From Rhizobium sp. Q54 (GTDB lineage Bacteria > Pseudomonadota > Alphaproteobacteria > Reyranellales > Reyranellaceae): a stretch of DNA of 35,705 bases. Of the stretch, positions 26,677 through 33,601 are shown piece after piece. Made by a program: the position numbers and the translations under genes. Position 1 is the stretch's first letter. Each line of letters starts with the position of its first letter. A model generated the notes under the pieces. That model made no database searches. It saw nothing but the letters and a program-made list of their open reading frames with translations, and was not told where the DNA came from. Location of the stretch: positions 1 to 35,705 of the forward strand of contig CAMDOT010000034.1 of NCBI GenBank assembly GCA_945903635.1, in the 5' to 3' direction.

Positions 26677-27865
26677 CCCGGACGGCGATTGCGGCGGCCA
26701 CGACCAGTAGCAGGGCAGCGAGCAGGTAGGGTGCGCCGGGCAGGATTAAGCGACCCGGTATCGGCTCGATGAAGTAGGCGAAGGTGAGGGCGAAGAGGCC
26801 GGGGGCGACGATACCGGCGATGCTCATCAACGCGGTGTTGGCGCCCTGGAGCTGTCCCTGCTCGGAGGGCCCGACCAGGCGGCTCATCAGGCTTTGCGAG
26901 GCAGGACCCGCCAGGCCCCACAGCGACATCACCGGCACGCCGATCCAGAACCAGAGGCCCGTGGGCGCGAGACCGTAGATCGTGATGCCGGCGGCGCCGA
27001 ACAGCAGGCCCACGATCATCGCCCAGCGCTCACCCAGCCGCGCCACGGCCGGACCGACCAGCAGTCCCTGCACGATGGCCGAACAGACACCGACGCCCGC
27101 AAGCGTGAAGCCCACGATCTCCTCGCCCCAGCCGTAGCGATAGGCGCCATAGAGAACGAACACCGCCGGCAGCACGTGATGGGCGATGTGGCCAAAGAAA
27201 TTGGCGGCGGCGAGGCCCAATAGCTGGGTGTGGGAACGCAGCAGGGCCAGCGATCCCAGCGGGCTGGCGCGTTTCCAGGAGAAGGCCATGCGCCGCTCGG
27301 GTGGCAGCGATTCGGGCAGCACGAACCAGCCGAAGGCCGCGTTCAGCAGGCAGGCCGCCGCCGACACCCAGAACGGCAGGCGGGGATCGAGGCCGCCCAG
27401 CAGGCCGCCGATCGCGGGACCCAGCACGAAGCCCAGTCCGAAGGCGATGCCGACGATGCCGAACGCCTTGGCGCGGCCGGCCGCCGGCGTCACGTCGGCG
27501 ATGTAGGCGAACGCGGTGCTGATCGTGGCCGCGGTGATGCCGGAGATGATGCGGCCGACGAACAGCAGGACGAGCGAGGGGGCGAGCGCCATGAAGACGT
27601 AGTCGAGGCCGAGACCCAGGCAGGACAGCAGGATCACAGGCCGCCGGCCGTAGCGGTCGCTGAGCGCGCCCAGCAGCGGCGAACTGAGAAACTGCATGAC
27701 GCCCCACACCGTGGCGAACAGGCCGAAGACCTCGGCGGCGCCGGCGATGTCGCCGTCCATGAAGCCCAGCACGATGCGGGGCAGCACCGGGATCATCACG
27801 CCCAGCGCCAGCACGTCGAGCGTCACGGTGCAGAAGATGAAGGCAAGCGCGCGCCGCGTGTTCAT
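26639..27865 (-). CDS. TetA-like MFS drug efflux transporter
   Basis: A 408-residue 12-helix drug:H+ antiporter of the TCR/Tet type. Motif A is intact in SSPLLGALSDRYGRRPVILLS. Helix 1 reads LDVLALGVMIPVLPRI, and the helix 4-5 region GRIISGITAATISTAFAYIADVTPAAGRAKAFGIVGIAFGLGFVLGPAIGG carries the tetracycline-family motif C. Such pumps expel tetracyclines or other small molecules; many chromosomal members do not confer resistance, so no drug is claimed. The ATG (27865) is 34 bp after the 3' end of tRNA-Pro and has no obvious ribosome site. Confidence 0.87.
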   Translation of the reverse strand: MNTRRALAFIFCTVTLDVLALGVMIPVLPRIVLGFMDGDIAGAAEVFGLFATVWGVMQFLSSPLLGALSDRYGRRPVILLSCLGLGLDYVFMALAPSLVLLFVGRIISGITAATISTAFAYIADVTPAAGRAKAFGIVGIAFGLGFVLGPAIGGLLGGLDPRLPFWVSAAACLLNAAFGWFVLPESLPPERRMAFSWKRASPLGSLALLRSHTQLLGLAAANFFGHIAHHVLPAVFVLYGAYRYGWGEEIVGFTLAGVGVCSAIVQGLLVGPAVARLGERWAMIVGLLFGAAGITIYGLAPTGLWFWIGVPVMSLWGLAGPASQSLMSRLVGPSEQGQLQGANTALMSIAGIVAPGLFALTFAYFIEPIPGRLILPGAPYLLAALLLVVAAAIAVRATEPQRSVDRHR

Positions 27866-27899
27866 CGCGAGAGCAATTATTGGAAGAGGGGAAGGAAAT

Positions 27900-27976
27900 T
27901 GGTCGGGACGACAGGATTTGAACCTGCGACCCCCTGTCCCCCAGACAGGTGCGCTACCAGGCTGCGCTACGCCCCG
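27900..27976 (-). tRNA. tRNA-Pro (GGG anticodon)
   Basis: A complete cloverleaf reads on the minus strand. The acceptor stem CGGGGCG pairs with CGTCCCG (one G-T). The D arm is GCGCAGCCTGGTAGCGC, the anticodon stem CCTGT/ACAGG encloses the loop CTGGGGG with anticodon GGG, and the T arm contains GGTTCAAATCC. The discriminator base is A and the CCA end is encoded (27902-27900). The acceptor pair C1-G72 is the bacterial proline identity pair. It reads CCC and CCT proline codons. Confidence 0.96.
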
Positions 27977-27981
27977 ACCGG

Positions 27982-28003
27982 TGCCGCGGCAATCGCCGCG
28001 GCA
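27982..28003. repeat. GC-rich hairpin upstream of tRNA-Pro
   Basis: TGCCGCGGC (27982-27990) and GCCGCGGCA (27995-28003) form a 9-bp perfect stem with loop AATC, ending 5 bp before the 5' end of the tRNA. Each arm core, GCCGCGGC, is itself a palindrome. No T tract follows on either strand. It may be a processing signal or protein site. Confidence 0.45.
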
Positions 28004-28080
28004 GGGGGGCTTTAGCGCGAATGGCAGCGATGCCGCAAGCAGCCTTGCATGGTCTGGGAGCCGGGCCGATACAGGGCGCC

Positions 28081-28110
28081 ATGAATTCCCCCGATATGAA
28101 TTCCCCCGAT
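28081..28110 (+). repeat. Tandem duplication of the MFS start region
   Basis: ATGAATTCCCCCGAT occurs twice head to tail (28081-28095 and 28096-28110). The unit is 15 bp, so the frame is kept and the protein begins MNSPDMNSPD. Two equivalent start codons result. Confidence 0.9.
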
Positions 28111-29364
28111 CCCGGCCGCCGGGTCCTGCTGTTTTCCTCGGTCGGCCATGCGCTGATGCACCTGATGACGGCGTTTTATGCCGTGATCGTGCTCACGCTC
28201 GCCATCGCCTGGAACCTGCCCGCCGAGGATCTGCTCCGCCTCTACGCGCCGGCCAGCGTCCTGCTGGGCGTGATGTCGCTGCCTGCCGGCTGGGCGTCGG
28301 ACCGCTTCGGCGCACCCGCCATGATGGTGGTGATGTTCGTGGGCCTCGGCCTTTCGTCGATCGTCTGCGGCCTGGTGCCGACCGGCGACACCTTCGCGCT
28401 CTCGCTGGCGCTCTGCGGCATCGGCGCATTCGGCGCCATCTATCACTCGGTCGGCATCGGCTGGGTCATCCGCACGGCGAAGGCGCAAGGTCATGCCATG
28501 GGTGTGAACGGCCTGTGGGGCAGCGCCGGCCTCGCCCTGTACGGGATCGTGCCCGGGGTGCTGATCACGCTCGCCTCGTGGCGCGCGGCCTTCATCGTGC
28601 CAGGCATCGTCTGCGTCGCCGTGGGCGCGGTGCTCCTCCTCGAGATCAGGCGTGGCCGCGTCGGTGACCGACCGATGCCCGCGACGCCCGGCGTCGAGGT
28701 CGGTCGCAGCAACTTCTGGCGGGTCTTCTCGGTACTCTCGGTGACCATGGCACTCGAGGGCATCACCTGGGCCGCGGTGATGTATGGCGCCGCGCTGGTG
28801 TTCCAGTCGCGCCTCGGCGACCAGATCGCCTGGCTGCGCGACGGTCTGGCCTCCTGGGGCGTCGTCACGCAGGCCGTGCTGTGGGTAGGGCTCGCGACCT
28901 CGATGATCTACATCGTTTCCGGCATCGCGCAATACGCCATGGGCCGGCGCATCATCGACCGCTATCCGCTGAAGACGACCTATGTGGTGGCCTCGGCGCT
29001 CCAGGTCGGTGCCATGCTGGCGCTGGCCATGGGCAATGGCTATGTGGCGCTGGCCGGCGCCATCGCCTCGGCCGTGCTGAGTTCCGCCGCCGGCCCGGTC
29101 GAGAACATCCTGATCGCGCGCTACACGCCCAGCCGCTATCACGGCCTCGGCTTCGGCGCGAAGTTCGTCGTGGCACTCGGCGCCAGCCCGTTCGCCATCC
29201 TGGCCATCGCCTGGGTACAGGAGAGCACGGGCACCCTCGACCTGTTGTTCCTCGGCCTCGCCGCCACCTCGGTCGTGATCACGCTGGTGGCGCTGCTGCT
29301 GCCGGGCAGCGACCGCGTCCGCGAGGAACGCGCTCCGGTGCCGCAAGTGGCGCCGGCCGAGTAG
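28081..29364 (+). CDS. MFS transporter
   Basis: A 427-residue 12-helix transporter (MNSPDMNSPDPGRRVLLFSSVGHALMHLMTAFYAVIVLTLA). The helix 2-3 loop LPAGWASDRFGAPAMMVVMFVG is a diverged motif A. The first half includes GHAMGVNGLWGSAGLALYGIVPG, and there is a periplasmic loop near SRLGDQIAWLRDGLASWG. RYTPSRYHGLGFGAKFVVALG occurs late in the second half. ATG 28081 and ATG 28096 are both possible starts because the first 15 bp are duplicated; an upstream extension to 27949 would run through the tRNA gene and is rejected. Only a weak purine stretch (CAGGG) precedes the first ATG. The substrate is unknown. Confidence 0.85.
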   Translation: MNSPDMNSPDPGRRVLLFSSVGHALMHLMTAFYAVIVLTLAIAWNLPAEDLLRLYAPASVLLGVMSLPAGWASDRFGAPAMMVVMFVGLGLSSIVCGLVPTGDTFALSLALCGIGAFGAIYHSVGIGWVIRTAKAQGHAMGVNGLWGSAGLALYGIVPGVLITLASWRAAFIVPGIVCVAVGAVLLLEIRRGRVGDRPMPATPGVEVGRSNFWRVFSVLSVTMALEGITWAAVMYGAALVFQSRLGDQIAWLRDGLASWGVVTQAVLWVGLATSMIYIVSGIAQYAMGRRIIDRYPLKTTYVVASALQVGAMLALAMGNGYVALAGAIASAVLSSAAGPVENILIARYTPSRYHGLGFGAKFVVALGASPFAILAIAWVQESTGTLDLLFLGLAATSVVITLVALLLPGSDRVREERAPVPQVAPAE

Positions 29365-29370
29365 CGGTAA

Positions 29371-29979
29371 CTATTTGGTCGAGCGCGCCGCTTTGTAGGT
29401 CGGACGCGCAAGACAGCGATCGAGCCACGCACCGACGTTGGGGAAGGGCGCGAAGTCGAACTTGATCGGCTTGGCCCAGCTCATGATCGAGGCGAGGTTC
29501 AGGTCGGCCACGGTGAAGGTCGAGCCCAGCAGGTAGTCGCGGCCCTGCAGCGCGCCGTTCAGCACGCCGAACGGCTTGGGCAGCGCCTTCAGCGCGTCGG
29601 CCACAGCGTCGGGCTTGCGCTTGTCGGGCGCGGTCATGAACATGTCGATGAGCACGGTGAGCAACGGCTTCTCGACTTCGGTCATGCCCCAGAAGCTCCA
29701 CTGGTTGCACAGCGCCTGGTCCTCGGGGCTGGCCGGCATGAAACCGTTCTTGTTGTGCTTGGCCGCGAGATAGAGATTGATCGCCATCGACTCGAACAGC
29801 TTGAAGTCGCCGTCGACCAGCATCGGCACCTTGCCGTTGGGATTGATCTTGAGATAGTCGGCGGTCTTGAGATCCTTCATCTCGAGCGCGACATGCTCGA
29901 ACGGAATGTCGAGCTCGTGCACGATCCACAGTGCGCGCGCGGCGCGCGAAGCTGCGGGCCCGTAAATCTTGATCGTCAC
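29371..29979 (-). CDS. Glutathione S-transferase family protein
   Basis: A 202-residue GST. The GTG start at 29979 is preceded by GGGGAG. The N-terminal thioredoxin fold is MTIKIYGPAASRAARALWIVHELDIPFEHV with a likely catalytic serine at residue 11. NPNGKVPMLVDGDFKLFESMAINLYLA carries the cis-proline and the SNAIL-like glutathione site (here ESMAI). The C-terminal helical domain has FTVADLNLASIMSWAKP, the GST N-capping motif. It follows the Rieske gene by 76 bp on the same strand. It may conjugate or cleave a thioether product of its operon neighbours. Confidence 0.9.
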   Translation of the reverse strand: MTIKIYGPAASRAARALWIVHELDIPFEHVALEMKDLKTADYLKINPNGKVPMLVDGDFKLFESMAINLYLAAKHNKNGFMPASPEDQALCNQWSFWGMTEVEKPLLTVLIDMFMTAPDKRKPDAVADALKALPKPFGVLNGALQGRDYLLGSTFTVADLNLASIMSWAKPIKFDFAPFPNVGAWLDRCLARPTYKAARSTK

Positions 29980-30055
29980 TGTGCAGTCTCCCCAAGTAAT
30001 CTCCGGACGGACGATAATGGAGCCCGCCGGTCCGGTCTAACTATTCCCCCAGAAT

Positions 30056-31393
30056 CTATTCGCCGAGGCCGTATTCCGCACCGACATGGCCGTGCGGATG
30101 GCCGAAGCGTTCCGTCATGATCGTGGCGAGATCCTTCTCCGGTCCGGCAATCCAGCCGCCTGCCCGCACGGCATATCCTTGCGCCCGCGCCGCCGCCCGT
30201 GGTGCAGTGCCGTTCTGCAGAGCGCGGGCCGCGGCCATCACCAGCTTGCGGAACTCGACGATGCCGACGTCGGTCGGGCCGAGGTGCTCGCGGGTCCGGT
30301 CCTGGATCGGGCCCTGGCTGTCCTGGATCGCGGCGTCCTGATCCGACACGCCGCTGATGCCGGTGAAGCTGAGCGTCTTCTGCAGTGCGCGGTCGATCAT
30401 GTAGTCGTTGCCGAGGTTGCGCTTCGGCACATAGTCCTCGCCGATCTCGGCATGGAGGCTGAGCCCCGAGGCATACTTGGCGCGCTCGGCATTGCTGAGC
30501 GGACGGTCCGGCACCCAGCTGTAGGTGTAGACCCAGCATTTCGTGTCATCGACCGGCACCCAGGTCTGGCCGTGATAGACCTCGCCGGGGAAAGCGACCG
30601 GCACCAGCGCGTGGTTGGGCGCGAGATACTGGGCGATGCGCCAGTAGAGATCGGTCGAGTCGGTCTTGCGGCCGGCGGCGATCACCAGGCCGGCATCGTG
30701 GCTCTGGATGCGGAACTTCGGCCGCGGATCGTCGGTCACCCAGCGCATGCGGTCGGCCAATCCGCCTTCCTGGCCGATGGCCGATGTCTTGCGCAGGATG
30801 TCGAGCTTGACCGCCTCGTCCTTGGTCGGGATGGCGTGCAGGAACGAGAAGTGGGCGGTGTCGATGGCGCCCTCGAGACTCTGCACCCAGTTGCAGTCCT
30901 GCCACTTCTTCGAGACGTAGCGGTGCGCGGACGGCACGAGACCGAGCTCGAGCTGCGGCAGCTCCGGCATATTCTCGCGCGGGCCCATGAAAACCCAGAT
31001 CATGTCGGCCCACTCGCGCACCGGGTAGGCTAGCAGCTTGATCGTGTCCTTGTAGTTCGATTCAGGCGGCGAGGTCGGCAGGTCGACGCAGTTGCCGTCG
31101 ATGTCGAACTTCCAGCCGTGGAAGGCGCAGCGCAGGCCGCATTCCTCGTTGCGCCCGAAGTAGAGGTTGGCGCCGCGATGCGGGCAGTGCTGCTCGACGA
31201 TGCCGACCCGGCCGTCGGTCTGCCGGAAAGCCAGCAGCTCCTCGCCCAGGATCTTGATCTTCTTCGGCGGCCCGTCGCGCTCGGGCAATTCCTCCGACAG
31301 CAGCGCCGGCATCCAGAAGCGGCGCAACAATTCGCCCATCGGTGTCCCAGGGCCACTCAGGGTGAGGAATTCGTTATCGGCCTTGCTGAGCAT
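30056..31393 (-). CDS. Rieske [2Fe-2S] aromatic ring-hydroxylating oxygenase, alpha subunit
   Basis: A 445-residue protein of the phthalate 4,5-dioxygenase-like class. The Rieske cluster ligands are Cys70, His72, Cys89 and His92 (QHCPHRGANLYFG and LRCAFHGWKFD). The catalytic iron site is in QSLEGAIDTAHFSFLHA, with His181, His186 and the bridging Asp178. The domain order (Rieske at residues 20-130, then the catalytic domain) and length fit the family. Members hydroxylate or O-demethylate aromatics and need a separate reductase, which is not encoded in the window. The start is 9 bp after the metY stop, with AGGGA overlapping that stop, so it is co-transcribed with metY. The substrate is unknown. 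Confidence 0.92.
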   Translation of the reverse strand: MLSKADNEFLTLSGPGTPMGELLRRFWMPALLSEELPERDGPPKKIKILGEELLAFRQTDGRVGIVEQHCPHRGANLYFGRNEECGLRCAFHGWKFDIDGNCVDLPTSPPESNYKDTIKLLAYPVREWADMIWVFMGPRENMPELPQLELGLVPSAHRYVSKKWQDCNWVQSLEGAIDTAHFSFLHAIPTKDEAVKLDILRKTSAIGQEGGLADRMRWVTDDPRPKFRIQSHDAGLVIAAGRKTDSTDLYWRIAQYLAPNHALVPVAFPGEVYHGQTWVPVDDTKCWVYTYSWVPDRPLSNAERAKYASGLSLHAEIGEDYVPKRNLGNDYMIDRALQKTLSFTGISGVSDQDAAIQDSQGPIQDRTREHLGPTDVGIVEFRKLVMAAARALQNGTAPRAAARAQGYAVRAGGWIAGPEKDLATIMTERFGHPHGHVGAEYGLGE

Positions 31394-31402
31394 CGCAGTC
31401 CC

Positions 31403-32704
31403 TTATGCCGTTGCCTTTTCCAGAGCCTGATCGAGATCGGCGATGATGTCTTCCACCGTCTCGATGCCGATCGACAGCCGGAGCACGTCGGGCCCGGCGC
31501 CGGCGGCGACACGCTGCTCGTCCGAGAGCTGGCGGTGCGTGGTCGAGGCGGGATGGATGATCAGGCTCTTGGCGTCGCCGATGTTGGCGAGGTGCGAGAA
31601 CAGCTCGACGCCATCCACCACCTTTACACCGACGTCGTAGCCGCCCTTGACGCCGAAGGTGAAGACCGAGCCCGCCCCCTTGGGCAGGTATTTCTTCGCG
31701 AGCTGGTGATACTTGTTCGACGGCAGGCCGGCGTAGTTCACCCAGGCCACGGCCGGATGCTTCTCGAGATGTGCCGCCACCCTGGCGGCGTTGGCGCAGT
31801 GGCGCTCCATGCGCAGCCCCAGCGTCTCGATGCCCAGCATGGTGAGCCAGGCATTGAACGGCGCCTGGCTGGGGCCGAGATCGCGCAGGCCCACGGCGTG
31901 GCTATGGAAGGTGTAGGCCATGTCGCCGAACGTCTCGTAGAAATTGAGGCCGTGATAGGCGGGCTCGGGACCGGCCAGGCTCGGGAACCTGGTGCCCCCA
32001 TTGGTACCCTGAGACCAGTCGAACTTGCCGGAGTCGACGACCGCGCCGCCCATCGAGGTGCCGGTGCCGCTCAGGAACTTGGTGGTCGAATGCACGATCA
32101 GCGTGGCGCCGTAGTCGATCGGCTTGCAGAGGTAGGGCGTGGCCAGCGTGTTGTCGACCAGGAGCGGCACGCCCGCGTCCTCGGCGATGCGGGCGATGGC
32201 CTCGATGTCGCTCACGACTCCGCCGGGGTTGGCCAGGCTCTCGATGAAGAAGGCCTTGGTGTTGGCCGTGACCGCGCGCTTGAAATTATCCGGCGTGTCG
32301 GCGTCGACGATCTCGGCTTTCCAGCCGAACTTCGGATAGGTGTTCCTCATCTGCTGCAGGGAGCCGCCGTAGAGACGGGAGGAGGCGACGATCTCCGCGC
32401 CGGGCTGCATCAGCGAAAACAGCGCGAGCACCTGCGCGGCATGGCCGGAGGAGGCCACCGTGCAGCCGCGTCCGCCTTCCAGGGTGGCGAGCCGCGCTTC
32501 CAGTGCCGCGTTGGTCGGGTTGGTCAGGCGCGAATAGATGAAGCCCACGGTCTGCAGGTTGAACAGCGCCGCGGCGTGGTCGGCGTCATCGAAGACATAG
32601 GCAGTGGTCTGGTAGATCGGCTGCGCCCGCGCGCCGGTGGCGGGATCGGGGGCGGCGCCGGCATGCACCGATAGAGTCTCGAAGCCGTAGGTCTTGTCGC
32701 TCAC
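31403..32704 (-). CDS. metY: O-acetylhomoserine (thiol)-lyase / sulfhydrylase
   Basis: A 433-residue PLP enzyme of the Cys/Met metabolism family. Features are GFETLSVHAGAAPDPATGARAQPIYQTTAYVF, FIYSRLTNPTNAALEARLATLEGG, and the PLP lysine Lys209 in LIVHSTTKFLSGTGTSMGG. ESLANPGGVVSDIEAIA is the MetY version of the cofactor pocket. MetY makes homocysteine from O-acetylhomoserine and sulfide (or methionine from methanethiol). The length, about 430, favours MetY over MetB or MetC (about 390). The GTG start at 32704 has GGAG about 7 bp upstream. It is the first gene of a run with the Rieske oxygenase and GST. Confidence 0.93.
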   Translation of the reverse strand: MSDKTYGFETLSVHAGAAPDPATGARAQPIYQTTAYVFDDADHAAALFNLQTVGFIYSRLTNPTNAALEARLATLEGGRGCTVASSGHAAQVLALFSLMQPGAEIVASSRLYGGSLQQMRNTYPKFGWKAEIVDADTPDNFKRAVTANTKAFFIESLANPGGVVSDIEAIARIAEDAGVPLLVDNTLATPYLCKPIDYGATLIVHSTTKFLSGTGTSMGGAVVDSGKFDWSQGTNGGTRFPSLAGPEPAYHGLNFYETFGDMAYTFHSHAVGLRDLGPSQAPFNAWLTMLGIETLGLRMERHCANAARVAAHLEKHPAVAWVNYAGLPSNKYHQLAKKYLPKGAGSVFTFGVKGGYDVGVKVVDGVELFSHLANIGDAKSLIIHPASTTHRQLSDEQRVAAGAGPDVLRLSIGIETVEDIIADLDQALEKATA

Positions 32705-33150
32705 GGGAACTCTCCAGAATGTCCGGCGCAGTGGCGGATAAGATAAAAACTCAAGACGCGCCCGTCAGGATGGCATCAAAGTGCCGCCAAGTCGTTGACG
32801 CCGCGAGCGTTTCGGCCGCCAGGAAAAATCTCCCATGTCCGCCGAAAGCGGGCATCACGGGAATCGACTTCGGCATTTTCCGGCCGCCGGTTCCGTGGGC
32901 TTGACGTGGGCGCAGGAAAGGGCGGCAGGAAAACATAGGTAAAATCCTACCATTTCAATCTCAAAGCGTCAACCGGCCGAAGCCCGAGCAGGAGAGACGC
33001 GAAGGTGGCGTCTGTGATCGCTGCCCGAGTCTTGCGCAGCGATGGGGCGCCGTCGAGTTGTCAGCTTCATGTAAGTTTAGGGCCCTAAGGATGGTGGGTG
33101 CGCTTCGGGTTACCGCCAAGCTGCACGGTGTTGTGGGGAAATGAGGCGCC
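32705..33150. other. 446-bp intergenic region between metY and tctB
   Basis: This region separates the divergent metY and tctB genes and must hold both promoters. Short ORFs on both strands (32719-32904 and 32751-32936) resemble nothing and have poor codon bias. A perfect palindrome, TTAGGGCCCTAA, lies at 33077-33088, about 60 bp before tctB. I looked on the minus strand for the GC-box and pseudoknot pattern of a SAM-II riboswitch, common before metY in this class, and did not recognise one. No tRNA or terminator was found. Confidence 0.5.
33077..33088. promoter_or_regulatory. 12-bp perfect palindrome upstream of tctB
   Basis: TTAGGGCCCTAA is self-complementary and lies 62 bp before the tctB start. 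It might be an operator for the transporter genes. No regulator gene is nearby to support this. Confidence 0.3.
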
Positions 33151-33600
33151 GTGGCTCGATTTTTGACCAAGGATTTCCTGTCCGGGGCGATGTTCATCGT
33201 CTTCGGACTGACCGCACTCTATTTCGGCGAAAAGCTGGCGGTGGGGACGGCCGTTCGCATGGGCCCGGGCTACGTGCCGCGGATGCTGTCCTACATCCTG
33301 CTGGGATTGGGCGGATTGATCATCGTCTTTTCGCTGTTCAGTCCAGGTGAGGCGGTCGAGCGATTGAAGTGGAAGCCGATCACGTTGGTGACGATCGGCA
33401 TCGTCTGCTTCGCCCTTCTGTTCGAGCGTGCCGGACTTCTGCCCGCGCTGGTCGCCCTGATCCTGATTTCCTCAGCAGGCGGCGAGGAGTTCAAGCTGAA
33501 GGAAGTGATCGGCAACATGATCGTGTTGGCGATCCTCTGCACCATCGTGTTCAAGGTCGGACTTGGGATGAACATCTCCATCTTGCGCGGAGTGTGGTGA
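33151..33600 (+). CDS. tctB: Tripartite tricarboxylate transporter small membrane subunit TctB
   Basis: A 149-residue protein with four membrane helices (about residues 10-27, 45-64, 79-96 and 100-135 in two parts). The family signature GPGYVPRMLSYILLGLGGLIIVFSLF is present. The start is GTG at 33151 with GAGG five bases upstream. It joins TctA, whose ATG begins 1 bp after its stop, as the membrane part of a TTT-type secondary importer for carboxylates. The periplasmic binding protein TctC is not encoded in the window; many relatives encode several scattered ones. Confidence 0.9.
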   Translation: MARFLTKDFLSGAMFIVFGLTALYFGEKLAVGTAVRMGPGYVPRMLSYILLGLGGLIIVFSLFSPGEAVERLKWKPITLVTIGIVCFALLFERAGLLPALVALILISSAGGEEFKLKEVIGNMIVLAILCTIVFKVGLGMNISILRGVW

Positions 33601-33601
33601 G

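Noticed and set aside
27860..28010. tRNA-Pro as an integration site for a mobile island
   Set aside because: No integrase and no repeated copy of the tRNA 3' end is visible on either side, and base composition does not shift.
27949..28080. N-terminal extension of the MFS gene at 28081
   Set aside because: The extension would run through the tRNA-Pro gene and a GC hairpin. The duplicated ATG at 28081/28096 fits the expected transporter N terminus.
31118..32674. 518-codon plus-strand frame opposite metY and the Rieske gene
   Set aside because: It crosses two genes on the opposite strand whose families are certain. Its own product has no recognisable domain and a composition typical of antisense frames.
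32705..32960. SAM-II riboswitch upstream of metY
   Set aside because: I read the minus strand for the conserved stem and the GCTAAA-like pseudoknot segment and found neither. A covariance search would be decisive.
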